Positions 35,392 to 43,652 are shown, counted from the stretch's first letter. The stretch: 64,000 bases of DNA from Acidimicrobiales bacterium (GCA_035547835.1 DASZTW010000005.1:372001-436000); one strand, 5' to 3'. A program made the numbers and translations. The notes: a model not told the origin generated them from the sequence alone.

Positions 35392-35421
35392 ATTACACCA
35401 CTGTAATTACGGGCCTGTCAA
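35392..35421 (-). promoter_or_regulatory. nrdJ promoter
   Basis: On the minus strand a perfect TTGACA (35416-35421), an 18-bp spacer and TGTAAT (35392-35397). Transcription would start near 35385 inside the distal NrdR box, leaving a leader of about 115 nt that also holds the second box. Confidence 0.7.
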
Positions 35422-35773
35422 GGGTGGCGCGGCGGTGCGCTCCGCATTGCGATGGCGGGCACGGACAACCAGGTCCGAGGCGGTCTCCCCCATTGCCGGA
35501 ACCCGACGTTGGGCGACCACGAACCGCGCTCAGGCGTCCCGGCCACCATGACCCAGCTACGCACCAACTGTTCCGGTTGCCCGTACCCTGCCGTCGCTTC
35601 TTGGGCACCCTACGAACTCCCGCCTGTGGAACGTAAGGGGTACAACGCGTGAATTTCTGTGGATTACGAGCCTCGTCGCGGTGGATGAACGAGCCCGTCA
35701 TCCACAGCCCGGTGGACGATCGAGCGGCCCACCACCACTGCCTGTAGCAGCAACAGTCGGAGCGTTCGGACAG
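35422..35773. other. Intergenic stretch without recognised gene
   Basis: Between the nrdJ promoter and the marR promoter. Base composition is lower in GC than the flanks. Only a 66-codon frame (35452-35652) is open, without a family, ribosome-binding site or clear promoter. I see no tRNA or riboswitch fold. Confidence 0.5.
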
Positions 35774-35801
35774 TTGCACGCGACAACATCGCCCGTAAGC
35801 T
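35774..35801 (+). promoter_or_regulatory. marR promoter (leaderless)
   Basis: TTGCAC (35774-35779), a 16-bp spacer and TAAGCT (35796-35801), which ends 6 nt before the ATG at 35808. This is one of the best promoter calls in the window, and it leaves no room for a Shine-Dalgarno. Confidence 0.6.
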
Positions 35802-35807
35802 CGCAAC

Positions 35808-36335
35808 ATGCCCTCCACCCACGCCATGACCCCGGCCGCGGGGGCCAACGACACCGGAGCTGCCGCGCCCGACCCGCTCGATGACGGGCGGCTCACGACC
35901 ATGGGCCTGCTGGTCGAGACGTACGCCGGTCTCATGGCGCAGATGGAGCCAGAGATGGAGCGGGCCGCCTTGGGCCGCTCCGAGTTCGACGTGCTGCTCC
36001 GCCTGGCGCGCTCGCCCGACGCGCAGCTGCGGATGACCGACCTGGCGGCCCAGGTCGCCATGTCGACCTCGGGTCTCACCCGCCTCGTCGACCGTCTGGT
36101 GCGCGACGGCCTGGTGGAACGGGCGGCCTGCCCGACCGACCGCCGCGGCTCGTTCGCCACCTTGACGGTCGAGGGCCGGAAGAAGATCGAGGCCGCGATC
36201 GAGCCGCACTTGGCGCTCATCGACCAGTGGCTCATCGAACCACTCGAACCGGAAGAGCTCGCCGCGTTCGCCGGCGCGCTGCGCAAGCTCCGCGATCGGG
36301 TGCGCCCAGGGTCGGTGGCCGGTGCCCATGCGTGA
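35808..36335 (+). CDS. MarR family transcriptional regulator
   Basis: Winged-helix DNA-binding protein, 175 aa. The pattern MTDLAAQVAMSTSGLTRLVDRLVRDGLVER is the recognition helix and its lead-in. The wing is ACPTDRRGSFATLTVEGRKK, and dimerisation helices flank it at both ends. It is probably a repressor sensing a small phenolic or oxidant. Its stop overlaps the next gene by a few bases, so it is co-transcribed with the reductase gene. The first codons may be dispensable (a second ATG at residue 7). Confidence 0.9.
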   Translation: MPSTHAMTPAAGANDTGAAAPDPLDDGRLTTMGLLVETYAGLMAQMEPEMERAALGRSEFDVLLRLARSPDAQLRMTDLAAQVAMSTSGLTRLVDRLVRDGLVERAACPTDRRGSFATLTVEGRKKIEAAIEPHLALIDQWLIEPLEPEELAAFAGALRKLRDRVRPGSVAGAHA

Positions 36336-37113
36336 GTTGTTCCCCAACCCCGCAGACGACGTCGACCCAGTCGCACGATACGAATCCGACCATCGCCCCC
36401 CGCCCGCCGACCGGCCCTGGCTGCTGGTGAACATGGTGACCAGCGTCGACGGCGCCACCGCCGTGGACGGGCGCTCCGGTGCCCTCGGCAGCGCCGGCGA
36501 CCATCTCGTGTTCCACACGCTGCGCGCCGTGGCCGACGTGGTGTTGGCCGGTGCGGGAACCGTGCGCGCCGAGCAGTACGGGCCTCCACGCACCGACGCG
36601 GCTGCGCAGCAACGACGTGCGGCCCGCGGCCAGGCCCCACACCCTCGCCTCGCCGTGCTCACCGGCCGCCTCGACCTCGACCTCGGCACCGAGCTGTTCG
36701 CCGCCACGCCGAGTCGACCGATCATCATCACCACCTCCGCCGTGCCCGCGGCGCGACGTCGCGAGGCGGCCGAAGTGGCTGACGTGATCGAGGCGGGCGA
36801 CCAGCGCGTCGACGTGGCCTTGGCCGTCCGGCTGCTCGGGGAGCTGGGTGTCTCGGTGGTCACGTGTGAAGGCGGACCGACCATCAACGGGGAGCTGCTG
36901 GCCGCGGACCTCGTCGACGAGTGGTGCCAGACCTTGTCCGCGGTGGGCGCCGGGGGCACCTCTGCCCGGGCGGCCGCCGGACCCGACGCCGGACTGCGCA
37001 CCTTCACGCTCGACCGAGCGCTGCTCGACGGCGACACGTTGCTCCTCCGCTACCTTCGCTCCCTTCGCTCCCTCCCCTCCCGCCGCCCCCTCCCCTCTTC
37101 CGTTCTGGGCTGA
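36328..37113 (+). CDS. RibD C-terminal-like (pyrimidine/dihydrofolate reductase fold) protein
   Basis: NADPH-dependent reductase of the RibD_C family, 261 aa. Visible are [41 protein letters not shown] and VVTCEGGPTINGELL. No deaminase domain is attached. In riboflavin synthesis this fold reduces the ribosyl side chain, but stand-alone members are often of unknown role. The ATG at 36328 or the GTG at 36322 are both possible; both overlap the marR stop. The last 25 codons are an unusual pyrimidine-rich tract, and the stop lies inside a hairpin. Confidence 0.78.
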   Translation: MRELFPNPADDVDPVARYESDHRPPPADRPWLLVNMVTSVDGATAVDGRSGALGSAGDHLVFHTLRAVADVVLAGAGTVRAEQYGPPRTDAAAQQRRAARGQAPHPRLAVLTGRLDLDLGTELFAATPSRPIIITTSAVPAARRREAAEVADVIEAGDQRVDVALAVRLLGELGVSVVTCEGGPTINGELLAADLVDEWCQTLSAVGAGGTSARAAAGPDAGLRTFTLDRALLDGDTLLLRYLRSLRSLPSRRPLPSSVLG

Positions 37114-37151
37114 AAATGACGCGTCCCAGCGCGTAAAAATCAGCCCAGAAC
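37102..37151. terminator. Hairpin between convergent genes
   Basis: GTTCTGGGCTG and CAGCCCAGAAC form an 11-bp perfect outer stem. Inside is ACGCG-TCCCAG-CGCGT, separated by an A/T-rich internal loop. It lies between the convergent RibD-like and nrdR genes, so it can serve as a bidirectional terminator. The outer arms resemble those at 25945-26006. Confidence 0.6.
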
Positions 37152-37174
37152 CGATCGTGGGGGCGGGTGTTGGG

Positions 37175-37645
37175 TCAGTGGCGCTTGGGTGCGGTGCCCT
37201 TGGTGAGCAGGCGTAGCTCGCGGGCGAAATCGGCGGGCTCTTCGAACACCTTGTAGACGCTGGCGAAACGGAGGTAGGCGACTTCGTCGAGATCGCGCAG
37301 CCGCTCGAGGACCTGTAGCCCGATCGACTCGGTGGACACCACCTCGCGTCCCTCGACCCGAAGCCGCTCCTCGATCGCGGCGGCGAGGTCGACGAGCTGT
37401 TGATCGGCAACCGGACGGTTCTTGGCCGCGGCGCGGAGGCCACCGACGATCTTGTCGCGATCGAACGGGATGCGGTCGCCGGAGCGTTTGACGACGGTGA
37501 TCGGCGACTCCTCGATCCGTTCGAAGGTGGTGAAGCGCCGACCGCATCCCACGCACTCCCGGCGACGCCGGATGCTCGTGCCGTCCTCCGCCATGCGCGA
37601 GTCGACCACCTTGTCGTCCACACCGGTGCAGGTCGGGCAGCGCAC
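37175..37645 (-). CDS. nrdR: Transcriptional repressor NrdR
   Basis: ATP/dATP-sensing repressor of ribonucleotide reductase genes. It has 156 aa. It begins (M)RCPTC with a zinc ribbon (CPTC and CVGC) and continues into an ATP cone (VVKRSGDRIPFDRDKIVGGL). The GTG start is set by the family N-terminus and a -10-like TAGCGT 7 nt before it. Its predicted sites lie before nrdJ, about 2.2 kb away. The order nrdR, LysM protein, lexA equals Rv2718c-Rv2719c-Rv2720. Confidence 0.95.
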   Translation of the reverse strand: MRCPTCTGVDDKVVDSRMAEDGTSIRRRRECVGCGRRFTTFERIEESPITVVKRSGDRIPFDRDKIVGGLRAAAKNRPVADQQLVDLAAAIEERLRVEGREVVSTESIGLQVLERLRDLDEVAYLRFASVYKVFEEPADFARELRLLTKGTAPKRH

Positions 37646-37652
37646 GAGGCGG

Positions 37653-37658
37653 ACGCTA
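37653..37658 (-). promoter_or_regulatory. Candidate -10 of nrdR
   Basis: On the minus strand TAGCGT lies 7 nt before the GTG at 37645, consistent with leaderless transcription. Confidence 0.45.
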
Positions 37659-37724
37659 TCGCCCGCGCGATCGGCCCCGAGATCGTCATCGGGCGCTCGC
37701 GCACCGGGACCGGAGCCGGCGAGC

Positions 37725-38138
37725 TCAGCCGGCGATGGTGATGCGTTCCCCGGGTTGCAGCGGACCAGGGCCGTGCGCCCGCGCCAAGCGGTCGACCACC
37801 GCACGGATGTCGCCGCTCGGGTGGAGCTGCGCGGCGATCGACCACAACGTGTCGCCGGGCTGGACCACCACGACGCGGCTGGCGGCCGGGGTGACCGCTG
37901 CCGGCGCGACACCGGCGGTCGGCGACCACACGCCGGCCAGTGCGCTGGCGGCGCGGAGCGCACCGAACGTGAGCAGTGCGACAGCGACCACGCCGAGCGC
38001 GAGGGTGACGCCGCGCCGGCGGCGGTAGACGCGCTGCAGGCGGGGCGAGCGACCCCCCTCGATCACGCGCAGCGTGGGGCGAGACGACGGCCGGGCGAGC
38101 GGGCCTTGGTGGTTGGGTGCTTGAACGATGGCAGCCAT
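37725..38138 (-). CDS. LysM-domain membrane protein, candidate SOS cell-division suppressor
   Basis: 137 aa. A disordered basic N-terminus (residues 1-45) precedes one membrane helix (GVTLALGVVAVALLTFGAL), a short linker and a C-terminal LysM domain (VVQPGDTLWSIAAQLHPSGDI to LQPGERITIAG). The architecture and position between nrdR and lexA match Rv2719c (ChiZ) of Mycobacterium and, in function, DivS and YneA. These are DNA-damage-induced inhibitors of septation. The start MAAIVQAPNHQ follows a conserved damage-type motif present twice upstream. The function is inferred from context. Confidence 0.8.
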   Translation of the reverse strand: MAAIVQAPNHQGPLARPSSRPTLRVIEGGRSPRLQRVYRRRRGVTLALGVVAVALLTFGALRAASALAGVWSPTAGVAPAAVTPAASRVVVVQPGDTLWSIAAQLHPSGDIRAVVDRLARAHGPGPLQPGERITIAG

Positions 38139-38145
38139 GTCGATC

Positions 38146-38168
38146 AGTTTCCTCAGGGGGTGTGACAG
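38146..38168 (-). promoter_or_regulatory. Candidate damage-inducible promoter of the LysM gene (15-mer copy A)
   Basis: On the minus strand CTGTCACAC (38160-38168), 8 nt, then GAAACT (38146-38151), which ends 7 nt before the ATG. The shared 15-mer CTGTCACACCCCCTG covers 38154-38168. Spacing equals the RecA-NDp layout (TTGTCRGTG-N8-TAnnnT), but the bases match only in part. Confidence 0.5.
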
Positions 38169-38175
38169 TGAGCGC

Positions 38176-38190
38176 CAGGGGGTGTGACAG
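38176..38190 (-). promoter_or_regulatory. Second copy of the damage-type 15-mer (copy B)
   Basis: CTGTCACACCCCCTG again, 22 bp upstream of copy A (two helical turns). No -10-like hexamer follows this one, so it may be an extra activator site. Confidence 0.5.
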
Positions 38191-38276
38191 CCAGCGCCCG
38201 AAGCGAGGGCGTACAGGTGTTCGTCGTACGCTTGTTCGTAGCGAACCATCGAACGCGGCCGCTGTCAACCGCTCTT

Positions 38277-38290
38277 CGAACAAATGTTTG
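38277..38290. promoter_or_regulatory. LexA box 1
   Basis: CGAACAAATGTTTG, near-perfect palindrome of the actinobacterial type CGAAC-N4-GTTCG. It lies between the divergent LysM and lexA genes, 54 bp before the lexA ATG. Confidence 0.8.
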
Positions 38291-38321
38291 TCACCGTCCA
38301 CGCCGGTTGCTACCCTCGTTG

Positions 38322-38335
38322 CAAACACACGTTCG
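38322..38335. promoter_or_regulatory. LexA box 2
   Basis: CAAACACACGTTCG, one change from CGAAC-N4-GTTCG. It overlaps the lexA leader just downstream of a TACCCT -10-like hexamer (38311-38316), giving autorepression. Confidence 0.7.
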
Positions 38336-38343
38336 GAGTCGCC

Positions 38344-38979
38344 ATGCCCCCGCACAAGCTCACTGCCCGGCAACGACAGATCCTCGACGTCATCGAAGAA
38401 TCGATGCGCACGCGGGGCTACCCGCCCTCGGTGCGCGAGATCGGCGAGGCTGTCGGCCTCACCTCGCCGTCGAGCGTCCACGCACAACTCGCCACCCTCC
38501 AGCGCAACGGCTACCTGCGACGCGACCCAACCAAACCCCGGGCCATCGAGGTCAGCTTCGACCCCACCTCGGGTGCGGTGGCCGAGCGTCGGCCGGTCCG
38601 CCATGTCCCGCTCGTCGGCGACGTGGCCGCGGGTACCGACGTGCTGGCGCAGGAGAACATCGGCGAGGTGCTCCCCGTGGCGGCCGACCTCACCGGCGAC
38701 GGCGACCTGTTCATGCTGCGCGTCCGGGGCGATTCCATGATCGAGGCCGGCATCCTCGACGGCGACTACGTCGTCGTTCGCAGCCAGCCTTCGGCCGACC
38801 AGGGCGAGATCGTGGTCGCGGGGATCCCGGGCGAGGAAGCCACCGTCAAGCACTATCGCCGAGCCAAGGGCAAAGTCATCCTCGAGCCGCGCAACCCGCG
38901 TCTCGAGCCCATGGAGTTCGACGCCGACGACGTGCACGTGTACGGCAAGGTCGTCACCGTCATGCGCCGCGTGAGCTAG
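38344..38979 (+). CDS. lexA: LexA repressor
   Basis: Master SOS repressor, 211 aa. The N-terminal winged helix (LTARQRQILDVIEESMRTRG to HAQLATLQRNGYL) ends near residue 65. The self-cleavage bond is Ala96-Gly97 (VAAGTD), with catalytic Ser131 (GDSM) and Lys169 (TVKHY). Two LexA boxes precede it. It starts at MPPHKLTARQ; the in-frame ATG at 38284 lies within the operator and can be excluded. Confidence 0.97.
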   Translation: MPPHKLTARQRQILDVIEESMRTRGYPPSVREIGEAVGLTSPSSVHAQLATLQRNGYLRRDPTKPRAIEVSFDPTSGAVAERRPVRHVPLVGDVAAGTDVLAQENIGEVLPVAADLTGDGDLFMLRVRGDSMIEAGILDGDYVVVRSQPSADQGEIVVAGIPGEEATVKHYRRAKGKVILEPRNPRLEPMEFDADDVHVYGKVVTVMRRVS

Positions 38980-39046
38980 CGCGCTGACCTGAGCCGCGAC
39001 ACCCCGCGGCACCATCTGGCCACCGCGCGAGGCGCGGCGGCCCTCG

Positions 39047-40345
39047 ATGACGAACAATGGAGGCATGCGACGAGCCGCCACCTCCCTCTTGCTCGTCGTG
39101 ATGTGCACCGCGCTGCTGGGCGCGCGGCCTGCTGGCGCGGTCCGCCAGGCCCCCGCGATCAACGACCCGGCGTACGACCAGGGCCTCCAGTGGAACTTGG
39201 CGATGATCCACGCCGAGCAGGGCTGGGCCATGGGTCGCGGGCGCGGCGTCACCATCGCCGTGATCGATTCGGGCATCGACTTGGCCCACCAGGACCTCGC
39301 CGCGAACATCGTCGGCTCGGTCGCCTGCATCGGCACCGGGGGTGACGCCGGCCTGTGCACCGGGTCGGGAGCCGACGACGACGGGCACGGAACGCACGTG
39401 GCCGGGATCGCCGCCGCGGTCGCGAACAACGGCGTCGGCATCACCGGCGTCGCACCCGAAGCCAAACTGCTCGGCGTCCGGGTGCTCACCGACCACTGCC
39501 AGCAGTCCAGCTCGTGCTCCGCGGAGGGCGACTCCGCCGACGTCGCGGCCGGCGTGCGCTGGGCCGTGGCCCGGGGCGCGCGGGTGATCAACCTGTCGCT
39601 CGGTAGCGATGCCAGCCCGCTGGCCAACAGCACCTTGGCGACGTCGTTGCGCGAAGCATGGGCGCGCGGCGCCGTGGTCGTGATCGCCTCGGGCAACGCC
39701 ACCGACCACCAACTCGACGTCGGCGACCTGCCCGTGGTCGTCGTGACGGCCGTCAACCGCCAAGGCGTGCGCGCCGACTACGCGAATGCCGTTGGCAACG
39801 CTCGCTGGAGCCTCGCGGCGCCCGGCGGCGAGCCCGGCGACGACGAGACGACCTGCCGCACTGGCGGCCAGCCCCGCGGTGTGCTGTCCACGTACTGGGA
39901 CCCCAAGCTCGGTGCCAACCAGTACGCCTGCCTGTCAGGTACGTCGATGGCTGCCCCGCACGTCTCCGGGGCGCTCGCCATCCTGCTCGGCGCGGGCTTC
40001 ACTCCCCGCCAAGCCGTCGAGCGCCTGCTGTCCACTGCGGACCCCATCGTGGGCGGTTCGCCGACGACCACCGGTGCCGGCCTGGTCGATGTCGGCCGGG
40101 CAGCCGCGGCCGGCCCACCCCCGAAAGTGACCCGCGCGGCACCGGCGCCGACGGCGACGTCCACCCCTCAAACGGCGGCCAAGGCGGCAGCCGGCCAACC
40201 CGCCACGCCGCTCGTGACGGGTCGCACGCCGAGCGCGACCGGCGGCTCGTCCCGCCCGCTGTTCCCGGCGCTGGCGGCCGCGATCCTCATCGCGGCGATC
40301 GCGTTGGCGCAGATGCTCGAAGCGCGCCGCCGCGACACGGCCTGA
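39047..40345 (+). CDS. S8 (subtilisin/mycosin-like) serine protease, membrane-anchored
   Basis: 432 aa. It has a signal peptide (MRRAATSLLLVVMCTALLG), catalytic Asp74 in VIDSGID, His117 in GHGTHVAGIAA, the oxyanion Asn in IASGNAT and Ser300 in LSGTSMAAPHVSG. An Ala/Pro/Thr linker and a C-terminal helix (FPALAAAILIAAIALAQML) with a basic tail follow, so the protease domain faces outward. This layout resembles mycosins, but no ESX/type VII genes are in the window. The start could also be the ATG at 39065. Confidence 0.9.
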   Translation: MTNNGGMRRAATSLLLVVMCTALLGARPAGAVRQAPAINDPAYDQGLQWNLAMIHAEQGWAMGRGRGVTIAVIDSGIDLAHQDLAANIVGSVACIGTGGDAGLCTGSGADDDGHGTHVAGIAAAVANNGVGITGVAPEAKLLGVRVLTDHCQQSSSCSAEGDSADVAAGVRWAVARGARVINLSLGSDASPLANSTLATSLREAWARGAVVVIASGNATDHQLDVGDLPVVVVTAVNRQGVRADYANAVGNARWSLAAPGGEPGDDETTCRTGGQPRGVLSTYWDPKLGANQYACLSGTSMAAPHVSGALAILLGAGFTPRQAVERLLSTADPIVGGSPTTTGAGLVDVGRAAAAGPPPKVTRAAPAPTATSTPQTAAKAAAGQPATPLVTGRTPSATGGSSRPLFPALAAAILIAAIALAQMLEARRRDTA

Positions 40346-40374
40346 CCTACGCACGGGCCGCGCCTCCCGGCTGG

Positions 40375-41487
40375 TCAGAGGCCCTGGGAGAGCAAGGCTC
40401 GCAGGACGCGGAACGTCCACTCGAGCGGCTCACGTTCGAGGCGCTCCTCCGCCGTGTGGGCCAACGTGGAGTCGCCCGGCCCGAAGTTCGCGGCCGGGAC
40501 GCCGCGGGCGGCGAAGCGAGCCACGTCGGTCCAGCCCAGCTTTGCCACCACACCCAGGTCTGCACGCCCCACGAAGGCGGCCAGCAGCGGGTTGTCGAGC
40601 GCCGGCGGCGCAGCCGCGGCGACGTCGAGCACCTCGAGGGTGTCGCCGTCTTCGAGCGCGGGGGCCAGGACCTCGCGCACGTGGGCTTCGGCTTCGACGG
40701 CCGATCGATCGGGCGCGAACCGGTGGTTGATGCGCACGGTGGCCAAGTCGGGCACCACGTTGCCCGCCACCCCGCCTTCGATCGCCACGGCCTGGAGCGC
40801 TTCGCGGTACACGCAGCCCTGGAGGTCGGGCTGGCGGCCTTCGTACGCATCGACGATGGCCAGCAGCCGTCCCATGCGGTGGATGGCATTGCGGCCCATC
40901 CACGGTCGCGCGGTGTGGGCGCGGCGCCCGCGCAACGTGGCTTCGAGGCGCATGGTTCCCTGGCAGCCGGCCTCGAGCTGACCGGCTGTCGGCTCACCGA
41001 TCAGGGCGAGGTCGCCGGCCAGCAGTTCGGGGCGCTCGCGGAACAGCTCGCCGAGCCCGTTCGCGGCTGCCTCGATCTCTTCGCAGGCGTAGAACACGTA
41101 CGTGACGTCGATCGCCGACGCCGCCATCGTCCGGGCCAGCTCGAGCTGGATGGCGAGCCCGCCTTTCATGTCGGCAGCGCCGAGACCCCACAACGTGTCG
41201 CCGTCGATCCGGGCGCGCTCGTTGCCGTTGGCCGGCACGGTGTCGAGGTGCCCGACCAGCAGTACCCGCCGCTCGCGGCCCTGGTCCGTGCGGGCCACCA
41301 CGTTGTCAGCGACGCGATCAACGGTGAGCCAGGCGTGGGCGCGCAGCTCGGCCTCGACCAGGTCGGCGAGCGCCGCTTCGCTCCGGCTCACCGACGGGAC
41401 GTCGATCAGCGCCGCGGTACGGGCCAACAAGTCGCACGGCAACGGGTCGTGGGCAGATGCGGCCGGGACGGGCGCGTCGGCGGACAT
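40375..41487 (-). CDS. dapE: Succinyl-diaminopimelate desuccinylase DapE
   Basis: M20 zinc aminoacylase of lysine/meso-DAP synthesis, 370 aa. Metal and catalytic motifs LVGHLDTVP, GLGAADMKGGLA, YACEEIE and LALIGEPT are intact, and the dimer domain (GRRAHTARPWMGRNAIH) is present. It lies downstream of dapC and dapD in the same direction. A TACCGT 7 nt before its ATG suggests it also has its own promoter. Confidence 0.9.
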   Translation of the reverse strand: MSADAPVPAASAHDPLPCDLLARTAALIDVPSVSRSEAALADLVEAELRAHAWLTVDRVADNVVARTDQGRERRVLLVGHLDTVPANGNERARIDGDTLWGLGAADMKGGLAIQLELARTMAASAIDVTYVFYACEEIEAAANGLGELFRERPELLAGDLALIGEPTAGQLEAGCQGTMRLEATLRGRRAHTARPWMGRNAIHRMGRLLAIVDAYEGRQPDLQGCVYREALQAVAIEGGVAGNVVPDLATVRINHRFAPDRSAVEAEAHVREVLAPALEDGDTLEVLDVAAAAPPALDNPLLAAFVGRADLGVVAKLGWTDVARFAARGVPAANFGPGDSTLAHTAEERLEREPLEWTFRVLRALLSQGL

Positions 41488-41494
41488 CGACCCG

Positions 41495-41500
41495 ACGGTA
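41495..41500 (-). promoter_or_regulatory. Candidate -10 of dapE
   Basis: On the minus strand TACCGT lies 7 nt before the dapE ATG. Confidence 0.45.
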
Positions 41501-41550
41501 GTGGGCGATGATGCCCGCGGCGCGCCGGGAATCGGCCGGCCTGCCGCTGG

Positions 41551-42657
41551 TCAGGCGACGCGCGACAACGCCAGCTCGAGGCGTTCGTCGGGCTGCACGA
41601 CCGCGACCCGCACGTGGTCGCTCCCCGCCGCGCCGTAGAACTCACCTGGACTCACCAACACGCCCGCCCGTTCGGCCAGCTCGCGTGCGAGCGCCCAGGC
41701 GTCGCCGTCGGGCGCAGCTGCCCACAAGTAGAACGATCCCTGCGGCAACGCCGCGTCGATCCCGAACGCGCCCAGGAGTCGCTGCGCCAAGGTCAGACGC
41801 CGTGCGTACCGGTCACGCTGCGCGTCGACGTGGGTGTCGTCGCCGAACGCGACCGCGCCGGCCGCTTGCACGGGGCCGGGCACCATGAAACCGGCGTGTT
41901 TGCGAACCTCGGAGAGGTAGTGGACGAGCGCGGGGTCGCCGGCATAGAAGCCCACGCGGGCGCCGGCGAAGTTGGAGCGCTTGGACAGCGAGTGCACCGC
42001 GAGCACCCCGTCGACGCCACCCGACAGGATCGTGCGCGGTGGCCCGTCCCACGTGAACTCCACGTAGCACTCGTCGGAAAGGACCGGTATCCCCCGGTCA
42101 CGTCCCCAGGCCGCGGCGGCGTCGAGATCGTCGAGGCCCCCGGCGGGGTTCCCGGGGGTGTTGACCCACAGGCACAGCGCCCGGGCCGCGTCGGCGGGGT
42201 CGATGGCCGAGAGGTCGATGCGCCAGTGGTCGTCGACCGTCACCGGCACGGCCCGGCACCCCGCGAGCGTGGCGCCCATGGCGTACGTCGGGTAGCTGAT
42301 CGCCGGGTACAAGACGGTGTCGCGCTCGGGCGTTCGCAATCGCAGCCATTGCGGCAGGCCGGCCACCAGCTCCTTGGTGCCCACGCACGCGGCGAGCTCC
42401 GAGCGCGGGTCGACCGTCACGCCGATCCGCCGCGCCAACCACCCGGCAGCCGCGTCGCGGTACGCGTCGGTGCCGATCGAGGGCGGATATCCCCGCGCCG
42501 CGACGGGATCCGCGAGCGCGGACATGGCCGCGGCCGGCGGCGGGTCGCACGGCGTGCCGATCGACAGGTCGATCACACCGCCGCGGTGGCGGTCGGCCGC
42601 CTCGCGCAACGGCACGAGCCGGTCGTAGGGATACGGCGGAGGGGTGAACCCGGCCAT
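41551..42657 (-). CDS. dapC: Succinyldiaminopimelate transaminase DapC
   Basis: PLP-dependent class I aminotransferase, 368 aa, of the actinobacterial DapC type. Visible are LSIGTPCDPPP at the N-terminus, SYPTYAMGATLAG, the WVNTPGNPAGG loop, DECYVEFTWDG, and the Schiff-base Lys in VHSLSKRSNFAGARVGF. It is flanked by dapD (5 bp upstream) and dapE, completing the succinylase branch. Confidence 0.88.
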   Translation of the reverse strand: MAGFTPPPYPYDRLVPLREAADRHRGGVIDLSIGTPCDPPPAAAMSALADPVAARGYPPSIGTDAYRDAAAGWLARRIGVTVDPRSELAACVGTKELVAGLPQWLRLRTPERDTVLYPAISYPTYAMGATLAGCRAVPVTVDDHWRIDLSAIDPADAARALCLWVNTPGNPAGGLDDLDAAAAWGRDRGIPVLSDECYVEFTWDGPPRTILSGGVDGVLAVHSLSKRSNFAGARVGFYAGDPALVHYLSEVRKHAGFMVPGPVQAAGAVAFGDDTHVDAQRDRYARRLTLAQRLLGAFGIDAALPQGSFYLWAAAPDGDAWALARELAERAGVLVSPGEFYGAAGSDHVRVAVVQPDERLELALSRVA

Positions 42658-42662
42658 CGGGC

Positions 42663-43652
42663 CTAGTCGTTGGCGTGGAGCTCGGCGTTGAGCGAGCCCC
42701 AGTCGACGGTGGTCGACAGCACTTCGACCCGCCCTGACTGCGAGTTCCGCCGGAACAGCAGCCCAGACTGGCCCGACAGCTCCCGGGCCTTGACGACTTG
42801 GCCGTCGGGCATGGCGACCAACGTGCCGGCCGTGACGTACAAGCCGGCCTCGACGGTGCAGTCGTCACCGAGCGCGATGCCGAGCCCGGCCTCCGATCCG
42901 ATCAGGCAGCGCTCACCCACCGACACGCGCTCCTTGCCGCCGCCGGAGAGAGTGCCCATGGTGGTGGCACCACCGCCGAGGTCGGACCCGTTGCCGATCA
43001 CCACCCCCTGGCTGATCCGCCCTTCGACCATCGACTCGCCGAGCGTGCCGGCGTTGAAGTTGCAGTAGCCCTCGTGCATGACGGTCGTGCCCGGAGCGAG
43101 GTGGGCACCGAGGCGCACTCGGTCGGCGTCGGCGATCCGCACCCCCGCCGGCACCACGTAGTCGACCATCCGGGGGAACTTGTCGATCCCGTACACCGTG
43201 GGCACCCGACCGGCCGCCCGCAACCGCAGCCGGGTGGCCTCGAAACCGTCGACCGCGCACGGCCCGGCCGCCGTCCACACCACGTTGTTGAGCAGACCGA
43301 AGATGCCGTCGAGGTTGCAGCCGTTGGGCGGCACGAGGCAGTGCGAGAGCAAGTGCAGGCGCAGATAGACGTCGTGCGTGTCGACGGGCGGGTCGTCGAG
43401 ATCCGCGATCGACGTGGCGACCGCCACCACTTCGACCCCACGCACGTCGTCGCTCCCGAGCACGGCGGCAGCTTCGTCGCCGAGTTGGCCGGTCACCGCA
43501 GCACCGTCGAGCCGCCGGGTTCCGGCGGGTTGGTCGGTGCCCAACTGCGGCGCGGGGTACCAGGTGTCGAGCACTTGGCCGTCCGGCGCGATCGTGGCGA
43601 GCCCGGCGCCGAACGCGCCCGGCTGCGCAGGGGAATCAGCAGCGTTGGTCAC
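42663..43652 (-). CDS. dapD: Tetrahydrodipicolinate N-succinyltransferase DapD
   Basis: Commits tetrahydrodipicolinate to the succinylase route of lysine and cell-wall DAP. It has 329 aa, the larger actinobacterial form. The left-handed beta-helix hexapeptide repeats run from about residue 170 ([19 protein letters not shown]) to 290. [20 protein letters not shown] is the active-site region. The GTG at 43652 (MTNAADSP) is preferred over the GTG at 43661 because TACGGT lies 7 nt before it. Confidence 0.92.
   Translation of the reverse strand: MTNAADSPAQPGAFGAGLATIAPDGQVLDTWYPAPQLGTDQPAGTRRLDGAAVTGQLGDEAAAVLGSDDVRGVEVVAVATSIADLDDPPVDTHDVYLRLHLLSHCLVPPNGCNLDGIFGLLNNVVWTAAGPCAVDGFEATRLRLRAAGRVPTVYGIDKFPRMVDYVVPAGVRIADADRVRLGAHLAPGTTVMHEGYCNFNAGTLGESMVEGRISQGVVIGNGSDLGGGATTMGTLSGGGKERVSVGERCLIGSEAGLGIALGDDCTVEAGLYVTAGTLVAMPDGQVVKARELSGQSGLLFRRNSQSGRVEVLSTTVDWGSLNAELHAND

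Noticed and set aside
35452-35652. A 66-codon frame with a CxxC (NCSGCPYP) in the nrdJ-marR gap
   Set aside because: No ribosome-binding site, promoter or known family; not enough to call a gene, though conservation could be tested.
37030-37110. C/T-rich tract as a low-complexity repeat or phase-variable locus
   Set aside because: It is irregular, without a clean repeat unit, and lies at the dispensable end of the RibD-like gene.
38238-38262. GTTCG-TAG-CGAAC as a further LexA box
   Set aside because: The half-sites face the wrong way (GTTC...GAAC instead of GAAC-N4-GTTC), so it does not fit the operator.
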